NCBI GenBank assembly: GCA_030526195.1
Contig: JAUNDG010000005.1
Span: forward strand, 51,165 to 115,164
Source: Lachnospiraceae bacterium
GTDB lineage: Bacteria > Bacillota > Clostridia > Lachnospirales > Lachnospiraceae
DNA: 64,000 bases
Direction of reading: 5' to 3'
A model generated the notes under the pieces. It was not told where the DNA came from and made no database searches. It saw nothing but the letters and a program-made list of their open reading frames with translations. The translations under genes were made by a program, and so were the position numbers. Below are positions 26,398 to 35,118 of this stretch, in pieces (the stretch's first letter is position 1; every line of letters starts with the position of its first letter).

Positions 26398-27381
26398 ATG
26401 AGCGATATCAATATGCTTCAACTGGCAGAAGAGATTATCAACGGCAGACGCATCAGCCGGGAGGATGACCTGACGGTGTTTTTACGTTGTGATCTGGAGG
26501 AACTGGGGCAGGGCGCTGACATGATCCGCGAGCATTTTGTGGGGGATCGGGTGGACCTTTGCTCCATTATCAACGGCAGAAGCGGCCGCTGTCCGGAGGA
26601 TTGCAAATACTGCGCTCAGTCGGCGCATAACCACACAGAATGTGCGGTTTATGATTTCCTGCCGAAGGAGAAGATTCTGGAGGCCTGCAAACAGCATGAA
26701 AAAGAGGGTGTGCATCGGTTTTCCATTGTCACCGCCGGCAAGGCTCTGACCGGCGAGGAATTTGATCAGGCCATCGATGCCTATGAAACCATGAGGGATG
26801 AGTGTGAGATCGATCTGTGTGCCTCAATGGGCTTTTTGTCCAGAGAGCAGCTGAAGCGGCTGCATGAGGCCGGTGTTACCCATTATCATCACAATATCGA
26901 AACCTCACGACGCCATTTCCCGGATATCTGCACGACCCATACCTACGACATGAAGATTGAAACTCTGAAAATGATCAAGGAAGAGGGGATGGGGATATGC
27001 TCCGGCGGCATCATCGGCATGGGCGAGACCTGGGAAGATCGGCTGGATATGGCCATCAGCCTGGCGGAAATCGGGGTCGACTCCATTCCGCTCAACGCGC
27101 TGATGCCGGTGAAGGGCACACCCTTTGAAAACTATGAGAGCCTCTCCGAGGCGGATATCTTAAGAACCATTGCCTTCTTCCGATACATCAATCCTGCCGC
27201 CAACATTCGCCTGGCAGCGGGCCGGGCTCTGATGGAAAATGATGGCGAGAAGGCCTTCCGCTTTGGGGCATCAGCCACCATCACCGGCAATATGCTCACA
27301 ACGGCGGCCAAAGCCACCATCAGCTCCGATAAGGACATGTTTAAGAGGCTGGGGCGTGATGTGAGTGTTAAGCGTCCGTGA
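26398..27381 (+). CDS. bioB: Biotin synthase
   Basis: 327 residues. The radical-SAM cluster motif CxxxCxxC is C65-C69-C72 (CPEDCKYCAQ), then the BioB motifs YHHNIETSRRHFP and CSGGIIGMGETWEDRL. BioB inserts sulfur into dethiobiotin using a radical-SAM 4Fe-4S cluster and a second iron-sulfur cluster. bioF, bioC, bioH, bioW and bioI are not in the window, so the visible pathway starts at KAPA. GGAGG at 26386-26390 overlaps the bioA stop region and gives the ribosome site. Confidence 0.96.
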   Translation: MSDINMLQLAEEIINGRRISREDDLTVFLRCDLEELGQGADMIREHFVGDRVDLCSIINGRSGRCPEDCKYCAQSAHNHTECAVYDFLPKEKILEACKQHEKEGVHRFSIVTAGKALTGEEFDQAIDAYETMRDECEIDLCASMGFLSREQLKRLHEAGVTHYHHNIETSRRHFPDICTTHTYDMKIETLKMIKEEGMGICSGGIIGMGETWEDRLDMAISLAEIGVDSIPLNALMPVKGTPFENYESLSEADILRTIAFFRYINPAANIRLAAGRALMENDGEKAFRFGASATITGNMLTTAAKATISSDKDMFKRLGRDVSVKRP

Positions 27382-27383
27382 TG

Positions 27384-27430
27384 AAACCTCCGCTTTACGA
27401 GCAAGGCGTAAAGTGTTCGCTTTACATGGA
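27384..27430 (+). repeat. Degenerate family B repeat fragment
   Basis: CCGCTTTACGAGCAAGGCGTAA and a second CGCTTTACA resemble the family B elements at 27755 and 60217. It lies just after the bioB stop. Confidence 0.45.
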
Positions 27431-27439
27431 AATGCTCTG

Positions 27440-27469
27440 TTTACGCCGGGACAGGCTGTGTCTTATAAT
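27440..27469 (+). promoter_or_regulatory. Predicted promoter of the small membrane protein
   Basis: TTTACG at 27440-27445 and a perfect TATAAT at 27464-27469 are spaced 18 bases, about 50 bases before ATG 27518. Confidence 0.5.
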
Positions 27470-27517
27470 GGGGCAAACAAGATGTGTCCGTGCCTGCTGC
27501 ACGAGAAAGGAGCCCCT

Positions 27518-27736
27518 ATGAAGAAAGGATTGCTTATTATCGGTATCATTCTGATCATTGCCGGGTGTCTGGCCCTGCTCTTTGCGGGGCTTAGTCAGAT
27601 GGCCTTTAACGGCCTTATGGATGGGTCCGGCGCCCTCTATGCCCGGCTTCACAGCCGCATGCTGATCCATCTCATCGGCGGTCTGGTGCTGGCTGTGGCC
27701 GGTATTGTGTGCCTCATTGTGAGAGCCCGCCGTTAA
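27518..27736 (+). CDS. Small hypothetical membrane protein
   Basis: 72 residues from ATG 27518, chosen because AAAGGAG lies at 27506-27512. Two hydrophobic segments (about 4-26 and 47-68) with the basic ends MKK and RARR suggest a two-helix membrane hairpin. No family is recognised. It has its own predicted promoter and is followed by family B repeats. Confidence 0.6.
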   Translation: MKKGLLIIGIILIIAGCLALLFAGLSQMAFNGLMDGSGALYARLHSRMLIHLIGGLVLAVAGIVCLIVRARR

Positions 27737-27754
27737 CCGATCGACAGCTCAGGC

Positions 27755-27878
27755 GCTACCGAAGGTAGCCGCAGTTCACGAGCAAGTAGCGAAGCGGACA
27801 GCGTGCCCTCTGGGTATTGCGAGTGTCCGCTTTACCAGCAAGTAGCGAAGCGGACATCGTTGCTGGTATCGCTTCACC
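27755..27878 (+). repeat. Dispersed repeat, family B (about two units)
   Basis: Opens with the hairpin GCTACCGAAGGTAGC, then AGCAAGTAGCGAAGCGGACA ... GCGAGTGTCCGCTTTAC and a second, degenerate unit. The arms AAGCGGACA and TGTCCGCTT are inverted. The same order, including the GCTACC hairpin, is seen at 60217-60352. Confidence 0.75.
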
Positions 27879-27894
27879 CCAATGAAATAATCAT

Positions 27895-27940
27895 AAAAAA
27901 CACCCCTGCCACTGAGGTTTGATTTCAGTGACAGGGGCTT
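27895..27940 (-). terminator. Intrinsic terminator of the LysM gene (minus strand)
   Basis: The stem CCCCTGCCACTGA against TCAGTGACAGGGG is followed on the minus strand by TGTTTTTA. It lies 70 bases past the stop of the minus-strand LysM gene. Confidence 0.75.
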
Positions 27941-28010
27941 ATTATTTGTGACGGATAATTTTCCGCGGATGCGATGGCGCATCCACTGCGCAAACTGTAT
28001 GTTGGTGTCT

Positions 28011-28316
28011 TTACAGAGCCGGGGAGTCAAATGAAGGCGCAGCGGCTTTAGAGGATAATCTGACAATAATGCGCATGCCTTCCTCGATCTGATCGGGCTT
28101 GGCAATACCGTTCCAAAGGCAGAGCTTCGGCACCGTGGTGCCGTACTTGAGGGCAATAGCTGCCAATGTATCACCACTCTTTATTGTGTATACGGTGCCG
28201 CTGTAGCCCAGGGCATTGGTATAATCAAGCGTCGGGTCAAAGCCGCCGGCGACATCGGCCAGGGCATCATCGGTCAGTTCCTGAAACTTATTATCGGCAA
28301 AATTCTGATCGCTCAT
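28011..28316 (-). CDS. LysM-domain small protein with double-glycine-type leader
   Basis: 101 residues from the ATG whose first base is 28316; GGAGGACAAC lies directly upstream, so the longer frame to 28376 is rejected. Residues about 1-25 resemble a double-glycine leader (FQELTDDALADVAGG, GG at 24-25). Residues about 42-86 are one LysM domain (YTIKSGDTLAAIALKYGT ... LWNGI ... GMRIIV), which binds N-acetylglucosamine polymers. There is no Sec signal, so export, if it happens, would use a C39-peptidase ABC transporter encoded elsewhere. The leader closely resembles that of the zinc-finger protein at 20688-20870. Confidence 0.8.
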   Translation of the reverse strand: MSDQNFADNKFQELTDDALADVAGGFDPTLDYTNALGYSGTVYTIKSGDTLAAIALKYGTTVPKLCLWNGIAKPDQIEEGMRIIVRLSSKAAAPSFDSPAL

Positions 28317-28593
28317 GTTGTCCTCCGTGGATGAAACGTATGAAATGATAGCTTTAGAGTCTGTCGGATGCAGCAAAGCGGATACGCAGCAGACCGGTGG
28401 GGGCGCGATATCAGCTGTGCTGTTTGTTATTTATCAGTATACCGACCATGGGGCGTTTTGTCGATGGGGTGAGTTGTGAGAAAATAGTGCCGGAATTTCC
28501 GATTTGTCATGACTGTTGTGGTGTCAATTCTGTTATGGTGATGATAATAATCAGACGCAAGTGACTTGCCGACTGACCAAGGAGGACATCACG

Positions 28594-30696
28594 ATGAGAA
28601 AACGCACACATGATACGCATCAAAGCGGCCGCCGCCGTTTTTCCCGGCTGTTGGCGGTTGTTCTGACCGGCACCCTTATGCTGGGTACCCTGAGCATCGG
28701 CACACTGGCTGATGAAAATGACGCTGTCGACCTGACCGAGGATATGATCAGCACCATGGCAGACGGCGCCCGGGTGGTGTATACCGGCGCTGACGGCCAG
28801 CTGATATCTGAAGACGATGACCTGAACGGCGTAAAGGAAGAAGCGGTGACCGTTGCCAATCCGCTGATCGTGGATGCTGACGGCGGGGTCGTCAAGATCG
28901 TGAGAGATGGCTTGACCCGTGTCTGGCCGGCCTATTATGAAGATACAAATGACGGGGCCTGCGAGTTTACCCGAACAGACAGGGCGCTGCCCACACCGGA
29001 GCGGGACGGTTACATTTTCAAAGGGTGGAATATGTACACCTTTGATGATATGACCACCGCGGATTATTATACCGGTTATACACGGCTTAACGATGAGATT
29101 TATCGTTGTCGCGGATTTAAGCGGGAAGGTATTAGATATAACCTGTATTACAGCATGACAAACCCGAAGAGAGTGGCCGAGCTTCTGACCCCGGAAGAGG
29201 CCAATGCTTTTGTGGGGAAAGACAGTAATGGTGCCTTTAAGAACAAAAAGGTGATCGCCCGGGCTATGTGGGAGAAGGATGAAAGCTCTATAAAGACCGT
29301 GCGGGTGGAAGGCGTAGCTGTGCCGGACGGTGTGAAGCATATTTATTCTTCACCGGGAAAGATGATCAGCGGCATGATCGCCAGAACTCATGGATGGCGG
29401 TTTAAAGAGGTCGATTATAAGGTTTATGAAGTGTCCTTTAATAAGTTTGTTGATGGGCAGGAAGTTCCGGTGACAAATGAAGAAGTCATTGAAGGCCGCG
29501 GCGCTTATCAGGCATTGGTGCCGTATCCGGAAGGTACCGATGAAATGGATGATTTTATGATGGGCTACATTCATGTCGGCGACCAGTATGAGGGGGTTCA
29601 TGAATACACCGATCCCATCAAGGCCACAAACGGCCTGGTGATGAGCCTTGATACCTGCGCCCCGGTCATTCTGGTCAAGGGCGAATTCCGTCGTGCCACA
29701 GAGAACCGGATCCTGGCCGGCAGCGGCGGAGACGGTCGTTACGACACCAACACACTGATCGCGGCGGAGGCTTTCCCGTCAGGGGCGAGTAAGGCTGTAT
29801 TTGTTACCGGTAAGAAATTCCCGGATGCCCTGTCTGCCAACGGCTTTGCCGGTTCATTAGGGCCGGAGGGTGTGCCGATCCTGATGTCACGACTGACAGG
29901 CCTGCCTGCGTCCACCAAGAAGCTGCTGACCGAAACCTGGGGTCGTTCCGTGAAGACAGCCTATGTTGTCGGCGCCGGTTTCACAGCTGATTTCGAAAAT
30001 GATCTGAAGGCCTGCGGTATCACAGAGATTAAGCATATTGCCGGTCCGGACCGTTATGCCACAGCAGAGGAAGTGCTGAAGGCCGGCCTTAAGAGCGGTC
30101 AGTATGATTCAGAAGATACCCTGGTAGTGGCCACCGGTGTGGTGGCGGCGGATGCCCTGTCCATGTCCAGCTGGTGCTACAGTCTGGGCATGCCCATGCT
30201 GCTGGTGGGCTCCTCAGGTAAAATGAGAGAGTCAGGCCTTGAGCTGATCCGACAGAACCATTTCAAACGGATCATGATCGCCGGTGGCGAGAATCGTGTG
30301 GATGGCAAGCAGTTTGAGGCGTTAGGCTATAAAGAGTATTCAACCCTCATTCGCCTGGCCGGCAACGACCGCTATCAAACCTCCATGGCCATTGCCGAGC
30401 ACTTCACCTGGTCTGAAACAATCTATAACAACAGCGAAGATGGCCTGTGCTTCGCACCGGGGGCTGATGCCAACTTCCCGGATGCTCTTTCCGGCGGTAT
30501 GCTGGCCGGCAAGTACAAGAGACCGGTACTGCTGATCGGCAAGTCCGATACCGCTGATACCACCAGCCTCTACATCCACAATGGCTATTACCGGAGCATT
30601 TTCGCCTATTCACTGGGGGCCTGTGCCGATGAAGCCATCAGAACCCGGATCGACAAAGCGGTAGCTAAAGACATGTATGAAGGCAACTGGTACTGA
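28594..30696 (+). CDS. Secreted cell-wall protein with CWB2 repeats
   Basis: 700 residues from ATG 28594; AAGGAGGACATC lies just upstream, so the longer frame is not used. The signal peptide (RRRFSRLLAVVLTGTLML) is cut near residue 35. Residues about 120-175 have a Listeria-Bacteroides-repeat-like RDGYIFKGWNMY motif. From about 385 to the end are three CWB2 (cell wall binding repeat 2) units, each with an FPDALS or ADALS motif and a DRY box (GPDRYAT, GNDRYQT). In Clostridia CWB2 anchors S-layer proteins to anionic cell-wall polymer. The N-terminal region has no recognised activity. Confidence 0.85.
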   Translation: MRKRTHDTHQSGRRRFSRLLAVVLTGTLMLGTLSIGTLADENDAVDLTEDMISTMADGARVVYTGADGQLISEDDDLNGVKEEAVTVANPLIVDADGGVVKIVRDGLTRVWPAYYEDTNDGACEFTRTDRALPTPERDGYIFKGWNMYTFDDMTTADYYTGYTRLNDEIYRCRGFKREGIRYNLYYSMTNPKRVAELLTPEEANAFVGKDSNGAFKNKKVIARAMWEKDESSIKTVRVEGVAVPDGVKHIYSSPGKMISGMIARTHGWRFKEVDYKVYEVSFNKFVDGQEVPVTNEEVIEGRGAYQALVPYPEGTDEMDDFMMGYIHVGDQYEGVHEYTDPIKATNGLVMSLDTCAPVILVKGEFRRATENRILAGSGGDGRYDTNTLIAAEAFPSGASKAVFVTGKKFPDALSANGFAGSLGPEGVPILMSRLTGLPASTKKLLTETWGRSVKTAYVVGAGFTADFENDLKACGITEIKHIAGPDRYATAEEVLKAGLKSGQYDSEDTLVVATGVVAADALSMSSWCYSLGMPMLLVGSSGKMRESGLELIRQNHFKRIMIAGGENRVDGKQFEALGYKEYSTLIRLAGNDRYQTSMAIAEHFTWSETIYNNSEDGLCFAPGADANFPDALSGGMLAGKYKRPVLLIGKSDTADTTSLYIHNGYYRSIFAYSLGACADEAIRTRIDKAVAKDMYEGNWY

Positions 30697-30795
30697 TGGA
30701 TGGTTGATATAATAACTGGTTAACATAATGTTCGGGTTGGCCGGAATGCCCCTCAGTTGCCTGACAACGGTTCCTGAGAAAATGGGCCTGATATA

Positions 30796-30848
30796 TGAAC
30801 TGCAGAGAGCATTCCCCCGCATCAAAGATGTAGAGTCTTAAGCGGGGG
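30796..30848 (+). repeat. Dispersed palindromic repeat, family A copy 2
   Basis: GAACTGCAGAGAGCATTC followed by CCCCCGCATCAAAGATGTAG and GTCTTAAGCGGGGG; differs from copy 1 by a few substitutions while keeping the stems. Confidence 0.8.
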
Positions 30849-30853
30849 TGATA

Positions 30854-30883
30854 GAAGAAGCCGGGATGCGTCCCGGCTTCTTC
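30854..30883 (+). terminator. Hairpin after the CWB2 protein gene
   Basis: Perfect 13-bp stem with a 4-base loop (TGCG). There is no T-run, so it may be a transcript-end stabiliser instead of a true intrinsic terminator. Confidence 0.45.
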
Positions 30884-30971
30884 TGTGCTCCGGGACCGAT
30901 TAGCAAAACGGGTACTGTGAAAGGCACAAGACAGACGCATTTTCCTATGCTATACTTTCAGTAATATTTGA

Positions 30972-31030
30972 AGAGCAAGGAGCGAAGCATACATCGTCCC
31001 CAGCGGGGATTGCGAGTATCCGCTTTGCAT
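30972..31030 (+). repeat. Degenerate family B repeat
   Basis: AGAGCAAGGAGCGAAGCATACATCG-type element with GCGAGTATCCGCTTTGC; the arms keep partial inversion. It would be in the 5' leader of the following gene. Confidence 0.55.
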
Positions 31031-31041
31031 ATATCGAGGTT

Positions 31042-32112
31042 ATGCGTTTGAAAAAGGTACTGCGTGTGATGTTGGGCCTGGTGGGACTGATCATTGTCCT
31101 GGCCATCGGCCTGGTGGCCTATCTGACGATCCGGGAGTACAAACCGGAGGCGGTGGAGGAGCTGACAATTGAGGGGCAGGCCGACAGCTCGCCGGCTGCG
31201 GGAGAGTCATTTTCATTACTCACCTGGAATATCGGCTACGGTGCCCTTGGCGAGAGCGCCGATTACTTTATGGACGGCGGTCAGCAGGTGATGACGGCCA
31301 CAAAAGAGGAGGTCGTTGAAAATGTGACAGCCATGGCCGAGGCCATCAATGCTTTGGATCCGGATGTCATCTTTCTTCAGGAAATGGATGTGCAGTCGGA
31401 TCGGTCTCATGATGTTGATGAGCGGGCTATGATGACGGAGCTGCTCAATACAAAAGAAAATGCTTTTGCTTACAATTTCAATGTTGATTTTGTGCCTTAC
31501 CCCCTGCCGCCCATCGGGCAGGTGCGGGGCGGGATTGCCACATTTTCGGATTATCGGATGACATCAGCGGAGCGTGTGGCGTTGCCCTGTCCCTTCGGAT
31601 ATCCGGTGCGGGTGGCGAATCTTAAACGCTGTCTGCTGGTGAGCCGGGTGCCCGTTGAGGGGAGCGACCGTGAACTGGTGCTCATCAATTTCCATCTGGA
31701 AGCCTATGATGACGGCGAAGGCAAGGCGGCTCAGACCGCCATGCTGCGGGATTATATCGATAACGAGATAGCGGCAGGGAATTACGTGATCGCCGGCGGG
31801 GACCTCAATCAGGTCTTTTCCAGTGTAAATGAAGATAAGTTCCCGATTGTGTCCCGGACGGCCTGGCAGCCCGGGGTTATTGCGGCCCATGAATTTGAAA
31901 ATGCCCGGTTCTACACCGGTGAAGATGTGGCCAGCTGCCGTTCTTTGGAAGTGCCTCTGACTGAGGTGGCCCCGGAGGAGATGCAGTATTACATCATCGA
32001 CGGCTTCATCGTCTCAGACAACCTGACGGTGGAGGCCTGCGAGACGGTGGACCTGGGCTTTCAGTATTCGGATCATAATCCGGTGACATTAACGGTAAGA
32101 TTGACACCGTGA
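31042..32112 (+). CDS. Endonuclease/exonuclease/phosphatase family protein, membrane anchored
   Basis: 356 residues. One N-terminal hydrophobic helix (about 8-30) suggests a signal anchor with the enzyme outside. The EEP fold has LLTWNIGYG, DVIFLQEMD (metal-binding Glu), GGDLNQV and the terminal SDHNPV motif. The family includes sphingomyelinases, inositol-polyphosphatases and nucleases; the substrate cannot be chosen. ATCGAGGTT precedes the ATG. It has its own leader and is followed 54 bases later by the FGGY kinase. Confidence 0.85.
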   Translation: MRLKKVLRVMLGLVGLIIVLAIGLVAYLTIREYKPEAVEELTIEGQADSSPAAGESFSLLTWNIGYGALGESADYFMDGGQQVMTATKEEVVENVTAMAEAINALDPDVIFLQEMDVQSDRSHDVDERAMMTELLNTKENAFAYNFNVDFVPYPLPPIGQVRGGIATFSDYRMTSAERVALPCPFGYPVRVANLKRCLLVSRVPVEGSDRELVLINFHLEAYDDGEGKAAQTAMLRDYIDNEIAAGNYVIAGGDLNQVFSSVNEDKFPIVSRTAWQPGVIAAHEFENARFYTGEDVASCRSLEVPLTEVAPEEMQYYIIDGFIVSDNLTVEACETVDLGFQYSDHNPVTLTVRLTP

Positions 32113-32166
32113 TGAAATGTAGATTGGGCGGACAGGCGATCCGTCTGAATATAAGGGAGGTTTCAA

Positions 32167-33768
32167 ATGGATGATATGAAGAAAACCATCATCGAAAATG
32201 GCGAGGCTGTGCTTGGCATCGAACTGGGCTCTACCCGTATCAAAGCGGTGCTCATCGGCCGCGGCGGTCAGGTGCTGGCCACCGGTGGTTTTGACTGGGA
32301 AAATCAGCTGAAGAACGGCATTTGGACCTATGACTTAAAACTGGTCAACGAGGGTCTTCAGGCGGCCTATGCCGATCTGGCCGCTCATGTGAAAGCTGAC
32401 TATGGTGTGACCATCACAACCCTGAAGGCTATGGGCATCAGTGCCATGATGCACGGTTATCTGGCGCTTGATAAGCAGGATGGTCAGCTGGCGGAATTCC
32501 GGACCTGGCGTAATAACATCACGGAAGAGGCCGCGGATATTCTGACGGAGAAGCTCAATTACAACATTCCGCAGCGCTGGTCCATTGCCCATTTGTATCA
32601 GGCGGTGTTAAACGGTGAGGCTCACGTGAAGGATGTGGCCTATATCACCACGTTGTCAGGCTATGTGCATTATCTCCTGACAGGCTGCAAGGTGCTGGGG
32701 GTGGGGGATGCCTCCGGTATGTTCCCCATTGATATTGATAAGAAAGACTTTAACAGCGCCATGCTGGATGAGTTTGATGCCCTGATGGCGCCGAATGGCT
32801 TTGGCTGGAAGATCCGGGATATTATGCCCAAGGTGCTGGTGGCCGGTGAAGAGGCCGGTGTGCTCACTGAAGCCGGGGCAGCTCTGCTTGATAAGAGCGG
32901 AATGCTGAAAGCGGGGATTCCGCTGTGCCCGCCTGAAGGCGATGCCGGGACCGGTATGGTGGCCACGAACTGCGTAGCTAAACGCACCGGCAATGTATCG
33001 GCCGGGACATCAGCCTTTGCCATGCTGGTGCTGGAAAAAGAACTGTCAAAGGTTTATCGGCAGCTTGACATGGTTACCACACCGGACGGTGCTCTGGTGG
33101 CTATGGCGCATTCCCAGAACTGCACAACAGAGATCAACAACTGGATGGATATCTTTGAAGAGTGCCTGAAGCTTTTTGGTGTGAAAGCCTCTAAAGGAGA
33201 GATCTTTGAAAAAATGTTTACGGCTTCTTTAGCCGGTGACAAGGATGGCGGTGGCCTGCTGCCGTATTGCTTCCACTCCGGTGAGCATGGTGTCGGTCTC
33301 AATGAGGGAATGCCTCTCTTTATGCATCCGGCCGGTGCGGCCTTTAATCTGGCCAATTTTATCCGGTCACAGCTTTACACCTGCTTTGGGGCTATGAAGC
33401 TGGGGATGGATATTCTGATGAAAGAAGAGCACGTGGTGGTTGACAAGATCCTGGGTCACGGCGGTATTTTCAAAACAAAGGGTGTGGCTCAGACCTATCT
33501 GGCCGCCGCCATGGAGACCCCGGTGGTCATCATGGATAATGCAGGAGAGGGCGGTGCCTGGGGGATCGCGCTTCTGGCGGAATACCTCGACAGAGCCGAT
33601 CAGCCGCTGGCTTATTTCCTTAATGAGGAAGTGTTTGCCAACACGGGCAGTGTGCAGGTGGATCCGGATGAGGATGCCATTGCCGGCTATGCCGCTTTCA
33701 TGACACGTTACAAGGCCGGCCTTCCGGCGGAGAAAGCGGCCGTGGAAGCGATGAAGACACGCACATAA
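32167..33768 (+). CDS. FGGY-family carbohydrate kinase
   Basis: 533 residues. The N-terminal phosphate-1 motif LGIELGSTRIKAVLIG, an adenosine-side glycine-rich segment (GHGGIFKTKGVAQTYLAAA), and NAGEGGAWGIALLAEYL near the C terminus place it in the FGGY sugar-kinase family (xylulokinase/ribulokinase type). The sugar cannot be decided. RBS AAGGGAGG precedes ATG 32167. A LacI regulator is encoded about 360 bases downstream on the opposite strand, but that gene is divergent from the DapA-like operon and more likely controls it. Terminator follows. Confidence 0.9.
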   Translation: MDDMKKTIIENGEAVLGIELGSTRIKAVLIGRGGQVLATGGFDWENQLKNGIWTYDLKLVNEGLQAAYADLAAHVKADYGVTITTLKAMGISAMMHGYLALDKQDGQLAEFRTWRNNITEEAADILTEKLNYNIPQRWSIAHLYQAVLNGEAHVKDVAYITTLSGYVHYLLTGCKVLGVGDASGMFPIDIDKKDFNSAMLDEFDALMAPNGFGWKIRDIMPKVLVAGEEAGVLTEAGAALLDKSGMLKAGIPLCPPEGDAGTGMVATNCVAKRTGNVSAGTSAFAMLVLEKELSKVYRQLDMVTTPDGALVAMAHSQNCTTEINNWMDIFEECLKLFGVKASKGEIFEKMFTASLAGDKDGGGLLPYCFHSGEHGVGLNEGMPLFMHPAGAAFNLANFIRSQLYTCFGAMKLGMDILMKEEHVVVDKILGHGGIFKTKGVAQTYLAAAMETPVVIMDNAGEGGAWGIALLAEYLDRADQPLAYFLNEEVFANTGSVQVDPDEDAIAGYAAFMTRYKAGLPAEKAAVEAMKTRT

Positions 33769-33778
33769 TAAAACGATC

Positions 33779-33819
33779 AGGCGGGCAGGCGAAGCTATTC
33801 TCTGTCCGCCCGTTTTATT
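33779..33819 (+). terminator. Intrinsic terminator of the FGGY kinase gene
   Basis: GGCGGGCAG pairs with CTGTCCGCC (one G-T pair) and is followed by CGTTTTATTTT. Confidence 0.7.
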
Positions 33820-33895
33820 TTGGTGATACAAGCTGCCAGGGTCAGCGGGCCATCGGGATTACAAAACTATAGTTGTAGCGGTTTATCTGTATAAC

Positions 33896-33935
33896 AAAAA
33901 ACGGATTCCCTTGCAGGTGGGAATCCGTTTTTTTG
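33896..33935. terminator. Bidirectional intrinsic terminator
   Basis: AAAAAACGGATTCCC and GGGAATCCGTTTTTT form a perfect stem with an 8-base loop. It has a T-run in both directions, between the plus-strand kinase and the minus-strand LacI gene. Confidence 0.88.
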
Positions 33936-33997
33936 TGATTAGCGTAAATGTCATGAATAATATGCAGGATGTGTCGAGAACGACCAAAACATTTACT

Positions 33998-34065
33998 AAT
34001 GGAGTAAGTCCATTATAGGCGAGGGGGCACAAGATGTCAACAAGAGTAGTGGAGTTAATCCACTA
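33998..34065. repeat. Pair of related palindromes (TGGAGTWARTCCA)
   Basis: AATGGA-GTAAG-TCCATT at 33998-34014 and TAGTGGA-GTTAA-TCCACTA at 34047-34065, centres 50 bases apart. Meaning unknown: paired operators, ends of a decayed mobile element, or RNA hairpins. Confidence 0.6.
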
Positions 34066-34125
34066 CGGATGGCATTTTGTGAGTCATGTCTGTTATCGCC
34101 AATCTGTTTTGTACGTTTTGACACA

Positions 34126-35118
34126 TCAGGTGCTTTCGCGTTCCACTAACGTGGCATTCAGCACCAGGTGCTTGGGCTTGGGCTTATTGTCGGCCGGTGC
34201 TTCGATTTCATCGATGACCAGGGCAGCGGCTTTTTCACCCATTTCGTGGGCCGGCAATTCCAATGAGGTCATGGAGGTGGCCAGCATGCCCCCGATGGCA
34301 TGACCGGTGAGACTCATGACTTTGACTTTGTCGGTGTCAAGGCCACGATCCTTCAGTGCCCGGAATACCCCCAGCCCCTGAATGTCCACGCAGGCGATGA
34401 TGCCGTCGATGGCATAATTGTCATCCAGCAGCTGATTGGTGCATTCATAGCCATATTCAAAGCTGTTGACCGGCAGATCGCATTCGCTGATGTTTTCGCT
34501 CAGCTCCAGTTGACGGACCGCCTTGCGGTAGCCTTCATAGCGGCCTTTGTAAGGTGCCAGGTGCTGAGAGCCGGAGATAAGGCCGATCTCGCGGCAGCCT
34601 TTCTTATATAAGTATTTTACCGCTTCGTAGCCGCTGTATTCGTAATCGGCCACCACGCTGCTGATGTTGCGTTCCTGACGGCGCATCAGCTGGACCACGG
34701 AGATACCGCTGGCCTGGATGTCGCGGATGAGATGACCGTTCCGGCCGGTGGCCGCGATGATGATGCCGTCGATAAAACCATTTCTTAAACGATCAAGGCT
34801 GGCTTTCTCAAGCTTGGGGTCGTCCTCCGTGACGCAGACCAGGGTGGCATAGTTCCGTTCACGGGAATAGGCCTCGATGCCCTGCAGGATCTCAGAGAAC
34901 ATGGCCAGGTGCAGACGGGGGATGACCACACCGATGGTGTGGCGTTTGCCCTGACGCAGGGCTTTGGCCATAACATTCGGGTGATAGCCCAGCTGACTGG
35001 CAGCATCGTAGATCTTTTTCTTGGTGTCCGGGTGGACGTAAGATGTATTATTTAAAGCTCGTGAAACTGTGCTGACATCAACACAGGCCAGTTTTGCAAC
35101 ATCCTTTAATGTAGCCAT
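34126..35118 (-). CDS. LacI-family transcriptional regulator
   Basis: 330 residues from the ATG whose first base is 35118, with GGAGGCAAACTC upstream; a longer frame to 35259 lacks a ribosome site. Helix-turn-helix TLKDVAKLACVDVSTVSRALN at the N terminus, the hinge (GKRHTIGVVIPRL), then a periplasmic-binding-protein-like sugar or effector domain. It is divergent from the DapA-like lyase gene with 470 bases between, and is the natural candidate to control that operon. Effector unknown. Confidence 0.93.
   Translation of the reverse strand: MATLKDVAKLACVDVSTVSRALNNTSYVHPDTKKKIYDAASQLGYHPNVMAKALRQGKRHTIGVVIPRLHLAMFSEILQGIEAYSRERNYATLVCVTEDDPKLEKASLDRLRNGFIDGIIIAATGRNGHLIRDIQASGISVVQLMRRQERNISSVVADYEYSGYEAVKYLYKKGCREIGLISGSQHLAPYKGRYEGYRKAVRQLELSENISECDLPVNSFEYGYECTNQLLDDNYAIDGIIACVDIQGLGVFRALKDRGLDTDKVKVMSLTGHAIGGMLATSMTSLELPAHEMGEKAAALVIDEIEAPADNKPKPKHLVLNATLVEREST

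Larger units (their letters stand above)
30697..31041. other. Intergenic region: family A repeat, hairpin, promoter, family B repeat
   Basis: The 345-base gap has a family A repeat (30796-30848), a perfect 13-bp hairpin (GAAGAAGCCGGGA/TCCCGGCTTCTTC, 30854-30883) without a T-run, a promoter-like AAGACA-N17-TATACT (30928-30956), and a degenerate family B element (30972-31030) ending 11 bases before the next ATG. No gene was seen. Confidence 0.6.
33769..34125. other. Intergenic region with two terminators and two TGGA palindromes
   Basis: Holds the kinase terminator (33779-33819), a bidirectional terminator (33896-33935), then two related palindromes at 33998-34014 and 34047-34065. A short frame beginning at ATG 34034 after GAGGGGGC has a good ribosome site but runs into the end of the convergent LacI gene; I do not call it a gene. 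Confidence 0.6.
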
